A stretch of DNA of 64,000 nucleotides from positions 11,301,692 through 11,365,691 of the forward strand of contig JACGWO010000005.1 in NCBI GenBank assembly GCA_034509735.1, given 5' to 3'. Below the pieces are notes generated by a model. That model saw nothing but the letters and a program-made list of their open reading frames with translations. It was not told the DNA's origin and did not search any database. The DNA is from Sesamum alatum (Eukaryota > Streptophyta > Magnoliopsida > Lamiales > Pedaliaceae). The position numbers and the translations under genes were made by a program. This document shows positions 12,901 through 22,269 of this stretch, piece after piece (position 1 is the first letter of the stretch; each line of letters starts with the position of its first letter).

Positions 12901-15900
12901 TAGTGGTGTGAGCCATAGCCCGATATTCAGCTTCTGCGCTTGACCTAGCAACTGTAGTTTGTTTTTTGCTACGCCAAGTCACAAGGTTCCCACCAACATA
13001 GGTGCAATATCCAGAAGTAGATTTTCTATCATCCTTCGACCCTGCATAGTCTGCATCAGAATAGGCTTCTATCTTTGTGTGTCCATGCTGTTGGAAGAAT
13101 AATCCTTTTCCCGGAAATGCCTTTATATATTTCAAGATCCTTAGAACAGCTTCCCAATGAACTGATCGTGGCTTATCCATAAACTGACTAACTAGGCCAA
13201 CTGCAAAGGAGATATCAGGTCTAGTTACGGTTAAGTAGATTAGCTTGCCAACAAGTCTTCTATACTTTGCCTTGTCCTCCAAATAGTTACTATCATCATT
13301 CCAAAAATCAGGATTAAATTCCATAGGAGTGTCCACCGGTTTAGTGCCGAGTAAACCTGCTTTCTGAAGGAGATCACAGGCATATTTTCTCTGAGATAGA
13401 GAGATCCCATGCTTGCTATGAGCAATTTCAATCCCCAAAAAATACTTCGGCCTCCCCAAATCTTTAGTGACGAAGTGCTTCCTTAGGTATGTCTTGGCTT
13501 CTTCTATCCCGGAAACATCACTACCGGTGATTAAGATATCATCAACATAGACTGCTAGAATAACCGTACCTGATTCCTTAATTCGAACAAAGACTGAATG
13601 ATCTGCTTGGCACCGTGAAAATCCAAACTCACCAATAATAGTACTGAATTTATCAAACCATGCCCTTGGACTTTGTTTAAGACCGTAGATCGCTTTCTTC
13701 AATCTGCACACCATTCGTTGCTTCTCCCCCTGAGCAACATAACCTGGAGGTTGCTCCATATAGACAATTTCCTTCAAGTCACCATATAAGAAAGCATTTT
13801 TTATGTCCATCTGATGCATTGGCCAACTGAGATTAACTGCCAAGGAAAACAAAACTCTAATAGAGTTAAGACGAGCAACAGGGGAGAATGTTTCAAAATA
13901 ATCTACCCCATATGTCTGAGTAAAGCCCTTGGCAACCAGGCGAGCTTTATATCGGTCTAGGGACCCGTCAGCATGAAACTTGAGGGCGAACACCCATCGA
14001 CAAGCGACGACGTCGACGTTAGGAGGTGGATGGACAAGCTCCCAGGTTCCCCGGGAAAGGAGAGCCGACATCTCCTCATCCATCGCCGCCTTCCACTCCG
14101 AATGCGAAAGTGCCTCATAATAAGAATTAGGGATAGAAACAGATGATAGAGAGACAGAGAAAGCACGATAAACAGGACTAAGACATTTATAGGAAAGGGA
14201 ATGAGCCAATGGATGAGCAGTGCAAGACCTTTTACCTTTGCGAAGGGCAATGGGAAGATCCTCCGCAGACATAGGGGTCGGGGTGCCAGGAGCTGCAGCA
14301 AGAGGAAGACTTGGCGGATCAACAGGCATGGTAGTCGTAGAATGAGTACGCCTGCAATACACCTGTAAAGGTCGTGTAGGTGGTTCGGTATGGGGAGGAT
14401 GTGAGAGTGCCGGGACCGGTAAGGGAAGAGATGGAAGAGGAACATAAGGGGAAGGGGTCTTAGAGTAATAAGCAGTGGACTCAAAGAAAGTAACATCGGC
14501 AGAGGTAAATGACCGGTGAGATATAGGATCATAACACCGATACCCTTTTTGTGCTCGTGAATACCCCAAAAATATACATTTAACAGAACGAGGTGACAGT
14601 TTATCGAGGTTAGGAGAATGGAGATGAACAAAGCACACACACCCAAAGACTCGAGGAGTTAACCCAAAGAGAGGCTTACCAGGGAAAAGACAAGAATACG
14701 GAATATCCCCACTGAAAACACTAGAAGGCATACGGTTAATGAGATAACAAGCTGTGAGAATAGCATCCCCCAATAGGATTTTGGAACATGCGTATGAGCC
14801 AAAATAGTGCGAGCAACATCGAGAAGGTGGCGATGTTTGCGTTCGGCGACACCATTTTGTTGAGAGGTATACGAGCAAGAAGATTGATGTAAAATGCCAT
14901 GAGAATCACAGAAGTTAGAAACTGCTTTTTGGACATATTCAAGAGCATTATCAGTACGGAAAATACGAATATTAACAGAGAACTGAGTTTTTATTTCATT
15001 ATAAAAGGAAGTGATTATACTAGGTACTTGAGACCTATCCTTGAGTAAATAGACCCAAGTCATTCTTGAGTAATCATCAACAAAGGTAAGAAAGTACCTA
15101 AACCCACCAATAGACTCAATACGACACGGACCCCAAATATCAGAATGAACTAAACTAAAAGGAGAGGAACTACGGTTGTCAAGACGAGGTGGAAAGCTAG
15201 CACGATGGTGCTTTCCCAACTGACAAGACTCACAATCCAAGCGTGTAGACTGAATAGGTAAAACCTTCTTTAGATTAGGTAAGGATGGATGACCAAGACG
15301 ACAATGCCACTGAAGAGGGGAGACAGAGGCAGAAAGAGCACGAGCATCTACAGGTGTAGTATGATCTAGAAAGTAGAGACCACCACGCTCATGACCGCCA
15401 CCAATCGTCCTCTGTGTTTGCAGATCCTGGAACACACAGTAAGAAGGAAAAAAAGTTACCGAGCAGTTGTGGACTTTTGTAAGTTGACTAATAGAGAGGA
15501 GACTAACAGGAAACTTTGGTGCATACAAGACATTATTAAGGGTAAGTTGGTGTGTGGGATGAACAGTACCAGAGCCATATATGGGAGAGTAGGATCCATC
15601 AGCGAGGCGAACGAAGGGAGAGGTATGAGAAGGAGAGAGGGAGTAAAAAAGAGAGCGATTACCAGTGAGGTGTGTAGTAGCACCTGAATCTAGCATCCAA
15701 GACTCACCAGGAGTTGCAGCAAAGGCACCCGGAGTGGAAGCTGTGGCAGGGGCAGTGGAATTAGCCACAGGGCGATGGAGGAGCTGTTCATATTCTTCAC
15801 GGCTAAGGGTAACCAAATCAGATTCATTAGCAGAAGGTTCCGATGTTGTAGGTTCACCATCACCTTTAACTGTATTGGCCCACTCCGGTTTGCCATATTT

Positions 15901-18900
15901 GAGCCAACATTTTTCCACAACATGATTAGTTCGACCACAATGGGTGCAGTAACGGGAGTTAGTAGAAGCATTGGAGCCTCGACCACGACCACCACGGCCT
16001 CGGGAGGAGTTTCGACCGCGACCACGAACTGCCATGGCTGAGGACTCGGTGGTTGGACCAGATGAAGAGTCAGAGGATATAGTAGCCACGCGGAGGACAC
16101 GAGACAGAGCATTGGATAACGTAGGCACAGAGTCACTGGCTAGGAGGTGATCACGAACCGATTTTCAAATTGTTGTCGAGGCCGGACAGGAACTTCGCCA
16201 CCAAAAAATCTTCCCACTGAGTCTTGCGAGTCTGAGCATCACAACTCAAGGGGTGATATAGCAAAATTTCATCAGATGTGCCCTTCAAGGAGGCAAAATA
16301 GTCGGCTACTGTACGGCCATCCTGTTTGAGGGAAAAAGTCTCTCATACAGTTCAAATACCCGAGAAACGTTCTTTTCCTGAGAATACATGTCATGTAAAG
16401 TATCCCACATTGTTTTGGCAGAAGTGAGAAACATAACATTGGAACCGACAGTTTCCTCCATACTATTCAGAAGCCAAGTCATAACCGAGTAATCAGCTTG
16501 TTGCCAAGTCGAAAAATTAGCATCAGTAGAGGTTGGTGGAGGAGCCAAAATATGATTAAGCTTATTTTGAGACCCAAGAAACAACCGAAAGGCTTGGGAC
16601 CAGAGGATATAATTCTGGCCATTCAATTTGACAGTGGTGCCAAGAGCACCTTTATGTTCAACGGTAGCCATGATCAAGGGGGGATAGACAGACAGATAGA
16701 TAGGACAGCAGCAGCAGGGAGAGCAGTCAGCAACGAAAAGCTGATTCAGGTGAGCATCTCAGATCGGGCGCGGCGCAAGGTGCAACGCCGGAGGCGGGCG
16801 TCGCGAGCAGAAGTGGCGGAAGGGCGGGGCGGCGCAAGAAGAAGGCGCGGCGCCGCGAACAGAGGCGCCGGAGGCGCGAGAGAAAGCGGCGACGGCGGCG
16901 ACCGACGGGTGTGAACGCAAGGTGAGGGGCCGACGGCCGCGGCGGCCGAGTGACCTGCGGCGGCGGAAGGGGGTGGCGGTGGGTTGCAAAAAACTAGGGT
17001 TAGGTTTTTCTCTCTTGTTTTTTTTTTTTTTTTTTTTTTCTCAGAAATATATATAAATATATATATATACAACTTCTTTCTCACTTTTTCTGAACCTGCT
17101 CTTATACCATGTACGAAGTGATAAAAGAAGAGATGAATCTATATTATTGATTAATGATGATTCCACCTCTATTTATAGTGATGGAATTTAAGGATAACTA
17201 CACCTATAGAAGAGACCTACTTGAAGTAAAACTACACCTATAGAAGAGACCTACTTGAAGTAAAATAGGAAAAGATAAGAACAAATTTAAATATTCTAAC
17301 ATATATATAATGCAGTACCAAATGACAATAAGTCAAATTGTTCAACAATCATTGTTATAATTATCTTTTATTAATTCATGGGAATCACTAAATTTCAACA
17401 TAAGTTTATAAGCACTAAAGTAGAAATATTACATATTATAATCTTGGTACAATACATTCTCACAAATGAATATAAAAAGTTATAAGTTAATTGTTAGAAC
17501 CTTGTTTAGTATCAAAAAGTACAAGAGATTCAAATTGATATTGAAATATAACAATAAACTTCATATGCATTATACTACATAATTATTTACAAAATAAATT
17601 ATCAAAAATTACTAAATTGTTGATTAAGCTTATTTTTAAATAGATATTAGATAATATAAATAAAAATATCATGTTTTTTTGTTATTATCTAAAGTTAAAA
17701 TATGACATGTTGTTTAAATATAATTCTAATATTATAAGGAATTTTGAATATTGACTTGATAAAATATTGAATATGTAGTTTATATAGAAGTACTTAAAAA
17801 TAAAAAATATTAAAATATTAATAAAAATAGAAAAACCTTTCAAACACAAACACTTAGGCTTGAGCTTGGCTCACAGCCCCACCCTCAAACCTGATCATGA
17901 TGGGTTGGATCTATTATACCTCTTTTAGATTTATGATAAATCTTATGGAAAAAAAATATTTATCTGAAGAGAGAAGCATCATAACCTTCATAATATGAGA
18001 AAATAATGTTAATTAACAAATAACTAAACATTTTTATCAAATAATAAGTAATTTGGTTACTTGTATGTGCACATTCTCATTTTGAAAATTATAATTTTTT
18101 TGTTTTACCTTTTGCATACTCACGAGTAACAATTGTGTATTAGTTTTTAATTGTTTTAGTTTATATTGTTTTATATGTTAGTAAACAGATCACATAAATA
18201 CACACACCAAATATATGGTTGTGTGTATAAAATTTTAGGTGGAAAGGGTTCAGGCCAAAACTCATAACTTACCCCAAAACACCCTGGCCTGAAACACATA
18301 CCTGGGACCTGCGTTGTAACCCATTTACACTCTCAAACTCACCCCTCTGGGGGCTGGTTCAGGCTTGTCGGGGCCCATTTCTGTCCCTACTTGTTATGTG
18401 CATGAGAGAATGAAGGAGAAGATGTAAGAATAGAAAATGGGAGAAAGGTTTCCTGAAGATCGATTGTGGTGCCCTTGGTCGGATGAGAAGTATTAGTTAC
18501 GGGCTACCTGGACAGAACTTTTTGTATCCAATCCAGTCTTTGCTATTAAACCTCAAAGTTCCTTGAGTACTTAATTGTTACGCTACTTATCCTAATCTTT
18601 CCATTACATAAAGTTATGTCCTTTTCTGTTTGCCTCAGCATCAGTATGATTTGCCTCTAGAAATGTCTATTAATTCTCAAGGTGTCCTGAGTGGACTTAT
18701 CTCTTTGCACATAAGAATGGTCATTGGAGGACAAAACCAAAACTGGGCCTGGAGAAACTTTCTTGTTGAGGTGAAGGTGAAGAGAATTGGCTGAACTAAA
18801 GTTAAAGGAGAACAACAAATGTATCATGTTACTAGCTCAGTGTGCTAGAACTTGAAATCGCACTGGAAATAGTCACATAAATGTTGCTTTTGAGAGAATT

Positions 18901-21344
18901 ACTTCAGGTCTTAACAGATTTTTAGGTGGGCCCATGACAGAAATATTATACAGTGTCATGTAGCCTGTTTGTTTACTTTGACTTTCATATTTTGTCTGTA
19001 TTTTTCTTCCTATTTTTATATGCTCAAATACTAAGATATTTATTCAATCATTTCTATTTTTCTGTTTCGGATTTTAACTTGGTCTCATCTTATAGTGGAG
19101 TAAAGTAGACGTGCTTTGGATTACTCCGATCAGCTTTTCTTGAAAAACAATTAATAACATCAATAGAAGATCTATTTCCTTTATAAAGGCTCAGAAAAGT
19201 TGGTAAAATAACAAAAAAATGAAAAAAGTAAAATAAAAATAGAAGTTCATGCTTGTTTCCTTAGTTCATGGGTAGTCACATCAGGTCATATTTAATTGTT
19301 GCTGAATACTTGTTTTCTTGTCACATCTTGTTGAAAGTGCTGCCAAACAGGGCAAAAATTCCTTCAGCTCTTTTTCTTATTGGAAATGGTGGCAAACACA
19401 TGCCACTCTAGGTATTTAGTCATGTCTTTGATTCCCAAGTCTTCTGGAAGAGGAGCAATTTAATGCCTGTTACACATTTTGGTTTAATCTGAGAAAGATA
19501 TTATATTAAGATACAAATACCTAGTCCATATGCTGTGACGCATGTTAATGTATTCATACATTACCTGTATTTTGATATAATGTACTTTCTTCCTTCATCT
19601 TTAAGACAAGCTTGCATTGTATCTGCTACGTTTGTGTTGGGAACATGTACTACAGAAAAATAAGATGTGTTTTGCAATGTATAGGCACTTTCAGACAAAG
19701 TATGGAAATGTTTCTTTCTATCCCCCCTACATGTTATGCTGCAAAGAGTCATTAGTTGAGTAATTTGTTGACTTTAAGAGAAGAATGGCGTTTAATTTAC
19801 TCTTGTTGGTTCTGTTGTTTTCTCTTACAGGTTTTATTTAGAGATTTAAACTTGTAATGGATTCTTATAACTGTTGCGTTGTGACTTTGGTGTTGTGAGC
19901 TTAACTCAAAACTGTTCACCGGTCCCTCCTGCTCAAAATTTAACTTCTTTTTTCATCATAAGATAAACTATTAATTACCTTTTCGACCTACCTATCCCAA
20001 TGTTTAAAACTGAAAGTGTTCTCTTAACTTTACTGTGCCTAATGTTTCTATATATTTTCTTCAAAATATAGGGCTTTGACATTTGAAGCGTTGGTCCATG
20101 TGATTTAATACTCTTTCATATTTGTAGGTGGGATAAGATGCGTCAAGAATGTCACCATTCATAATGCTTCCATATTGTCTATAAATGCCGGCGAAAACTG
20201 GTTAGGTATAGGAGCAGCTGATAATTCAATGTCCCTCTTCCACCGACCTCAGGAAAGACTTGGTGGACTCTCCGCTACTGGTTCCAAGATGGCTGGATGG
20301 CAACTCTACAGGACTCCCCAAAAATCAGTTGCTATGGTGAGGTTCTTCCACCCTATTCACTATTATCTGTTGTGTTCTGAATCCATTCAGCTTTAATTAT
20401 GATCTATATGTTCTTCTTAATTATCATTGGCTAGACGCAGACATATATGCTTTTCCTTCTAGCTATACTAACAGGTTATCTTCTCTCCTTGTGAGCTTCA
20501 ATCACCTTTTATCTAAGCTCAAATTCTTTGCCTAGATAACCATGAAGATTCGTTCAACTTGTTCGTGATTATCTTCTAAGCAACCTAGAGCATGAAATCA
20601 CTGTATTAAGAAACGCTAATTCTCCTTCATTTCATAGTTGATTTACTTGAAGGTCTTAAGTAATCGATAAACTATCTTACAGTACTGTATAATTGGTGAG
20701 AAAAGATAAATATATTTAGGTAATTCTCAAATGCATGTAATTCCCCAAATGCATGTATTTAGATAAACTATCTTACAAGTAGAGTACTGTATAAACAATT
20801 CATTGGACTAATGAATTTTGATTTGAGCGAAGGATTCGGAGAAAAGATTTTAAATGACTCAATATTAGAAGAATTTGAAATCTGTTAATGTTGAACAAAA
20901 CATAGTTCAAATTTTGGGTTGAAGCATTTCAAATCTTTTAATATTTAGAATGAATCAAACAAATTGAAAGTATTTGTTATTGGGGATTTGAATCCATAAC
21001 TTGAAATTCATTGATCCAAATGTACCCTTAAGGAATCTACTAGCTAGAATTTGGCCTGAAACAGTTGATGCAAAGAAAGAATTTGGTCATGCATATGGTT
21101 GGCATTTGACTATTCATGTGGGACCTTATATCATTAGGCATTTAACTAAATTTTGTTGGGCATTTTGTTATGAAATGAAATAGATTTTGTAATTCTGCTA
21201 TGGTTCTGTTGAGAATAGCAGCTAAGGAATTCTAACAATGTTTCAAAACTACTTTAGAGCACAACACTTGCCACTACATGCAGCATTCATGAGCAGCTAA
21301 CATCGATCAATATTGTTCACCAGCTATGGCAAATTTTGCCGATA

Positions 21345-21387
<43 letters not shown>

Positions 21388-21683
21388 ATTTGGGAGCCCC
21401 ATTTCCAGGTCATGCCTTTAAAGCTGACTGCAACGATTTCCACTCAGTAACAGCCACCTAGCTCTTACTGAAATTCGCAACATAAAGAGTTGTAATTTTA
21501 CACAAATAACTTGTTTTTACAGGCACTTTTTGCTGTTTCTTCAGTTTTAGTAATTGATTAGTTTGGCAATTCCGATGATGGTTTCAGGTCCGATGCGTGG
21601 CTTCTGATCTCGAAAGGAAGAGGATCTGCACAGGGGGACGTAATGGGATGCTTAGGTTGTGGGATGCAACTATTAATATCTAA
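3818..21683 (+). CDS. SCD1: SCD1-like DENN/WD40 protein, C-terminal half (11 exons)
   Basis: Exons 3818-3901, 5973-6225, 6303-6502, 7178-7242, 7486-7609, 9187-9368, 9515-9586, 9662-9822, 9935-9976, 20128-20336 and 21588-21683 all have GT-AG borders. They join in phase to 495 codons plus TAA (21681-21683). The product has a linker (RSWVQSMFSRE, KWTSDSG) and then about eight WD40 repeats with blades such as SGSTDCTVKIWD, SGSDDQSVLVWD, AAHDGTVKMWD, TGSDDWTARMWS and GGRNGMLRLWD. This order and wording match plant SCD1, a DENN plus WD40 protein acting in clathrin-linked vesicle traffic, cytokinesis and polarised growth (known for the family). The N-terminal DENN exons lie outside the window. No stop or frameshift is seen, so the gene looks functional despite a 10 kb transposon-filled intron. 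Confidence 0.93.
3902..5972 (+). other. SCD1: SCD1 intron with a local tandem duplication
   Basis: This 2.07 kb intron lies between exons ending KHI and starting IKIRG. It holds the tandem duplication listed separately (4720-5146) and a T-rich tract before the acceptor at 5971-5972. Nothing else is recognised. Confidence 0.6.
4720..5146. repeat. Tandem duplication, two units of about 211 bp
   Basis: Unit 1 (about 4720-4930) and unit 2 (4931-5146) match through most of their length, including GCTTACAGATTGTTT, TGCCTCATGATTATTC, ATTATCTACTCTCCTG and CATACACTGGAGAC. Small indels near 5040-5070 separate them. By eye the identity is about 90 percent. No coding content. Confidence 0.85.
5973..6225 (+). 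CDS. SCD1: SCD1 exon: linker before WD40 domain
   Basis: Acceptor AG at 5971-5972, donor GT at 6226, 253 bp, leaves phase 1. It encodes IKIRGFLSHIRQ, then a Ser-rich linker with RSWVQSMFSRE and KWTSDSGNL, the region between the DENN-side domain and the propeller in SCD1. Confidence 0.9.
6303..6502 (+). CDS. SCD1: SCD1 exon: WD40 repeat 1
   Basis: Acceptor AG at 6301-6302, donor GTAAGA at 6503. It encodes QKQDLSAAGQKK, then LRGHTGAVTALHC and the blade end SGSTDCT, which is completed (VKIWD) in the next exon. Confidence 0.93.
6503..7177 (+). other. SCD1: SCD1 intron, no feature seen
   Basis: AT-rich 675-bp intron. A short patch at about 7030-7110 (GTAAGCCCCACACCTTGGGG) looks like dispersed-repeat debris but could not be assigned. 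Confidence 0.5.
7178..7242 (+). CDS. SCD1: SCD1 exon: end of WD40 repeat 1
   Basis: 65 bp between AG at 7176-7177 and GT at 7243. It encodes VKIWDPSLRGSELRATLKGH and the first bases of an Arg codon completed in the next exon. Confidence 0.92.
7486..7609 (+). CDS. SCD1: SCD1 exon: WD40 repeat 2
   Basis: Acceptor AG at 7484-7485, donor GT at 7610. It encodes TVRAISSDRGKVVSGSDDQS, then LVWDKQTTQLLEELKGHDAQ. Ends in phase 0. Confidence 0.93.
7610..9186 (+). other. SCD1: SCD1 intron, no feature seen
   Basis: A 1.58 kb intron. Short open frames (7599-7823, 7870-8085, 8482-8682) have no family resemblance and no splice-border support. No transposon ends recognised. Confidence 0.5.
9187..9368 (+). 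CDS. SCD1: SCD1 exon: WD40 repeats 3 and 4
   Basis: Acceptor AG at 9185-9186, donor GTAAGC at 9369, 182 bp. It encodes RMLSGERVLTAAHDGTVKMW, then CVATVGRCSSAVLCMEYDDS and the start of repeat 4 (AAGGRDA). Confidence 0.93.
9515..9586 (+). CDS. SCD1: SCD1 exon: end of WD40 repeat 4, start of repeat 5
   Basis: Acceptor AG at 9513-9514, donor GTGAGT at 9587. It encodes VANIWDIRAGRQMHKLLGHS and KWI, a WD blade end followed by the GH of the next repeat. Confidence 0.92.
   Translation, partial: GCKYLGHSGWKTDAQAFRAFKMD
9662..9822 (+). CDS. SCD1: SCD1 exon: WD40 repeat 5 and start of repeat 6
   Basis: Acceptor AG at 9660-9661, donor GT at 9823. It encodes SIRMVGDTVVTGSDDWTARM, WSVSRGTCDAVLACHDGP and VEYSVADKGIITG. 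Confidence 0.93.
9935..9976 (+). CDS. SCD1: SCD1 micro-exon: WD40 repeat 6 end
   Basis: A 42-bp exon between AG at 9933-9934 and GTAAGA at 9977. It encodes SNDGLLRFWETDD. It is too short to be found by length alone, but the phases on both sides require it. Confidence 0.9.
12393..12584 (-). repeat. 3' LTR of intronic copia (192 bp)
   Basis: Identical to 17110-17301. In element orientation it reads TGTTAGAATATT...CTTCGTACA. It contains a TATA-like CTATAAATAG (seen as CTATTTATAG at 12452-12461 on the + strand) and a 34-bp unit present twice in tandem (12481-12514 and 12515-12548). Confidence 0.95.
12585..12593 (-). promoter_or_regulatory. Polypurine tract
   Basis: The minus strand reads GAGGGGGAG directly before the 3' LTR, the expected plus-strand primer site. 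Confidence 0.85.
12592..14878 (-). pseudogene. Copia reverse transcriptase and RNase H (intronic element)
   Basis: A 699-codon open frame (12779-14878) covers the end of integrase (LTPRVFGCVCFVH), a full copia reverse transcriptase (WVFALKFHADGS, LARLNSIRVLFSL-type segment, MDIKNAFLYGDL, YGLKQSPRAW, and the catalytic VYVDDILITG) and RNase H (EAYSDADYAGS, SSAEAEYRAM, HCDNQAAIHIA). One extra base in an A run near 12795 moves the last part (FHERTKHIEVDCHFIRE, RADVFTKAL) into another frame ending at 12592. Catalytic motifs are intact; only frame continuity is lost. Confidence 0.9.
14659..15848 (-). pseudogene. Copia protease and integrase (intronic element)
   Basis: Protease active site WMLDSGATTHLT is at about 15665-15700. 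The integrase zinc finger (CRLGHPS, then CESCQLGKH) and core follow: Asp in HSDIWGP, Asp in RTDNALEY, and Glu in NGVAERKH. All three acidic catalytic residues are present. The frame is lost near 14780, where a G run reads one base short of continuing into the next section. Confidence 0.9.
15849..16677 (-). pseudogene. Copia gag (intronic element)
   Basis: Starts at ATG 16677 with a gag-type N terminus (LNGQNYILWSQ, WLLNSMEETV). A one-base shift near 16340 ends that frame at 16306, and a second shift near 16160 restores the first frame, so the frame continues from 16128. A CCHC zinc knuckle CTHCGRTNHVVEKC follows at about 15905-15948, after an Arg/Gly-rich stretch. Gag would form the particle that packages element RNA. 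The two compensating indels leave it non-functional unless they are assembly errors. Confidence 0.85.
16678..17097 (-). other. Copia untranslated leader: GC-rich block and T/A run
   Basis: Between primer site and gag start lies a strikingly GC-rich stretch (about 16755-16980, CGGCG/GCGCC words) and a 23-base T run on the + strand (17017-17039). Open frames across it on both strands are low-complexity Arg/Pro/Ala and not credible genes. Confidence 0.7.
17098..17109 (-). promoter_or_regulatory. Primer binding site (tRNA-iMet type)
   Basis: Directly inside the 5' LTR the minus strand reads TGGTATAAGAGC. This is one base off TGGTATCAGAGC, the usual complement of the plant initiator tRNA-Met 3' end. 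Confidence 0.85.
17110..17301 (-). repeat. 5' LTR of intronic copia (192 bp)
   Basis: Same 192 bp as the other LTR, including the tandem 34-bp unit (17198-17231 and 17232-17265) and the TATA-like box at about 17168-17177. As the 5' LTR it would drive transcription leftwards, antisense to SCD1. Confidence 0.95.
20128..20336 (+). CDS. SCD1: SCD1 exon: WD40 repeat 7
   Basis: Acceptor TAG at 20125-20127, donor GTGAGG at 20337, 209 bp. It encodes GIRCVKNVTIHNASILSINA, WLGIGAADNSMSLFHRPQER and KMAGWQLYRTPQKSVAM. It joins in phase to exon 9935-9976 across the 10 kb intron. Confidence 0.93.
20337..21587 (+). other. SCD1: SCD1 last intron
   Basis: A 1.25 kb AT-rich intron. It includes the AT microsatellite at 21348-21385 and no other recognised feature. 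Confidence 0.6.
21348..21385. repeat. AT dinucleotide microsatellite
   Basis: About 19 uninterrupted AT/TA units in the last SCD1 intron. Confidence 0.95.
21588..21683 (+). CDS. SCD1: SCD1 terminal exon: last WD40 repeat and stop
   Basis: Acceptor CAG at 21585-21587. It encodes VRCVASDLERKRICTGGRNG, then MLRLWDATINI and TAA. The ending WDATINI is the typical SCD1 C terminus. Confidence 0.94.
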   Translation, partial: VRCVASDLERKRICTGGRNGMLRLWDATINI

Positions 21684-22269
21684 GTTTTTGTTTTTGTTTA
21701 AGTTTTGCAGTAACTTGAAAACATGCTTGTTGGGATTCCATCTTCTCTACTGAGTTTGTTATGCCATATTCTTTTACGATCTGATTGATATGAATTGGTA
21801 AAGAGATGGCAGCTGCAGTTTGTCACCTAGAAATTTTATTGATTGATTGTGATAGAATTGATTATGTATCAAAATATAGTTATTACACACACTTCTAATT
21901 GAAGAAAAGAAAGGTGAAATTGATCTTTGACTTTGAATTTTGTATCTTGATGCATTATATTTATTGCAATAATAAAACTCTGTAAACTATTCTGAATTCT
22001 TGATAAAAGATTTACTTGTTAGTTTAATTTAATCACAATTATTATAAACCCGGCTATTACATTATCACTTTTTGAGGATTTTTCTAAACTAGGCTTATAG
22101 CGAACTTTAATTATTTTGCTTTGACATCATATTGATATTTTAATCATTTAGTTTCCTTTTGTTTATTTGTTCGTTGTGCTTCTAACAAATAATCTGTGTC
22201 CAACTCTTTTACAATCAAAATTTGTAGTTTGGAAATTAAAATGCTATAAATGAAGTTAGTGTATACGTG
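21684..22269 (+). other. SCD1 3' UTR and downstream DNA
   Basis: AT-rich. A poly(A)-signal-like AATAAAA occurs near 21969, about 290 bp after the stop. The exact end of the transcript cannot be seen. Confidence 0.35.

Larger units (their letters stand above)
12393..17301 (-). mobile_element. Young Ty1/copia element in SCD1 intron, antisense to the gene
   Basis: A complete 4,909-bp element with two 192-bp LTRs that are identical by eye, TG...CA ends and the 5-bp target duplication TATAT (12388-12392 and 17302-17306). Its coding order on the minus strand is gag, CCHC knuckle, protease, integrase, reverse transcriptase, RNase H, which is the copia order. Four one-base frameshifts (near 16340, 16160, 14780 and 12795) split the single expected polyprotein. 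LTR identity indicates recent insertion. Confidence 0.95.
11731..17881. mobile_element. Inner hAT-like element with 8-bp target duplication, interrupted by copia
   Basis: The left end TAGGGATGCAAACGAGC (from 11731) and the reverse complement of the right end, TGGGGCTGTGAGCC (to 17881), form a degenerate terminal inverted repeat. The flanks are a perfect 8-bp direct repeat CCCTCAAA (11723-11730 and 17882-17889), the size made by hAT transposases. The subterminal regions are packed with GAGCT/AGCTC and CTTGAG words. Removing the copia insertion leaves about 1.2 kb of AT-rich DNA with no transposase, so it is non-autonomous. Confidence 0.7.
11608..18389. mobile_element. Outer hAT-like element, interrupted
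   Basis: The left end TAGGGATGACAATGGG (11608-11623) pairs with the right end CCCATTTCTGTCCCTA (18374-18389) as an imperfect 16-bp inverted repeat (12 of 16 match). Just inside the ends both sides are rich in CCC/GGC words unlike the AT-rich core. Flanks ACCCAGTA and CTTGTTAT do not form a target duplication, so the boundaries are tentative. It would have been a non-autonomous element before the inner insertions. Confidence 0.45.
9977..20127 (+). other. SCD1: Giant SCD1 intron (10.15 kb) filled by nested transposons
   Basis: It runs from donor GTAAGA at 9977 to acceptor TAG at 20125-20127. The centre (11608-18389) is the nested transposon block listed separately. The flanks 9977-11607 and 18390-20127 hold no recognised gene or repeat; open frames there are short and unrelated to known families. 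The exons on both sides are intact, so the intron is presumably still removed. Confidence 0.85.

Noticed and set aside
16498..16914. 138-codon Arg/Gly-rich open frame on the + strand
   Set aside because: It lies antisense to the copia gag start and its GC-rich leader; low-complexity composition explains it.
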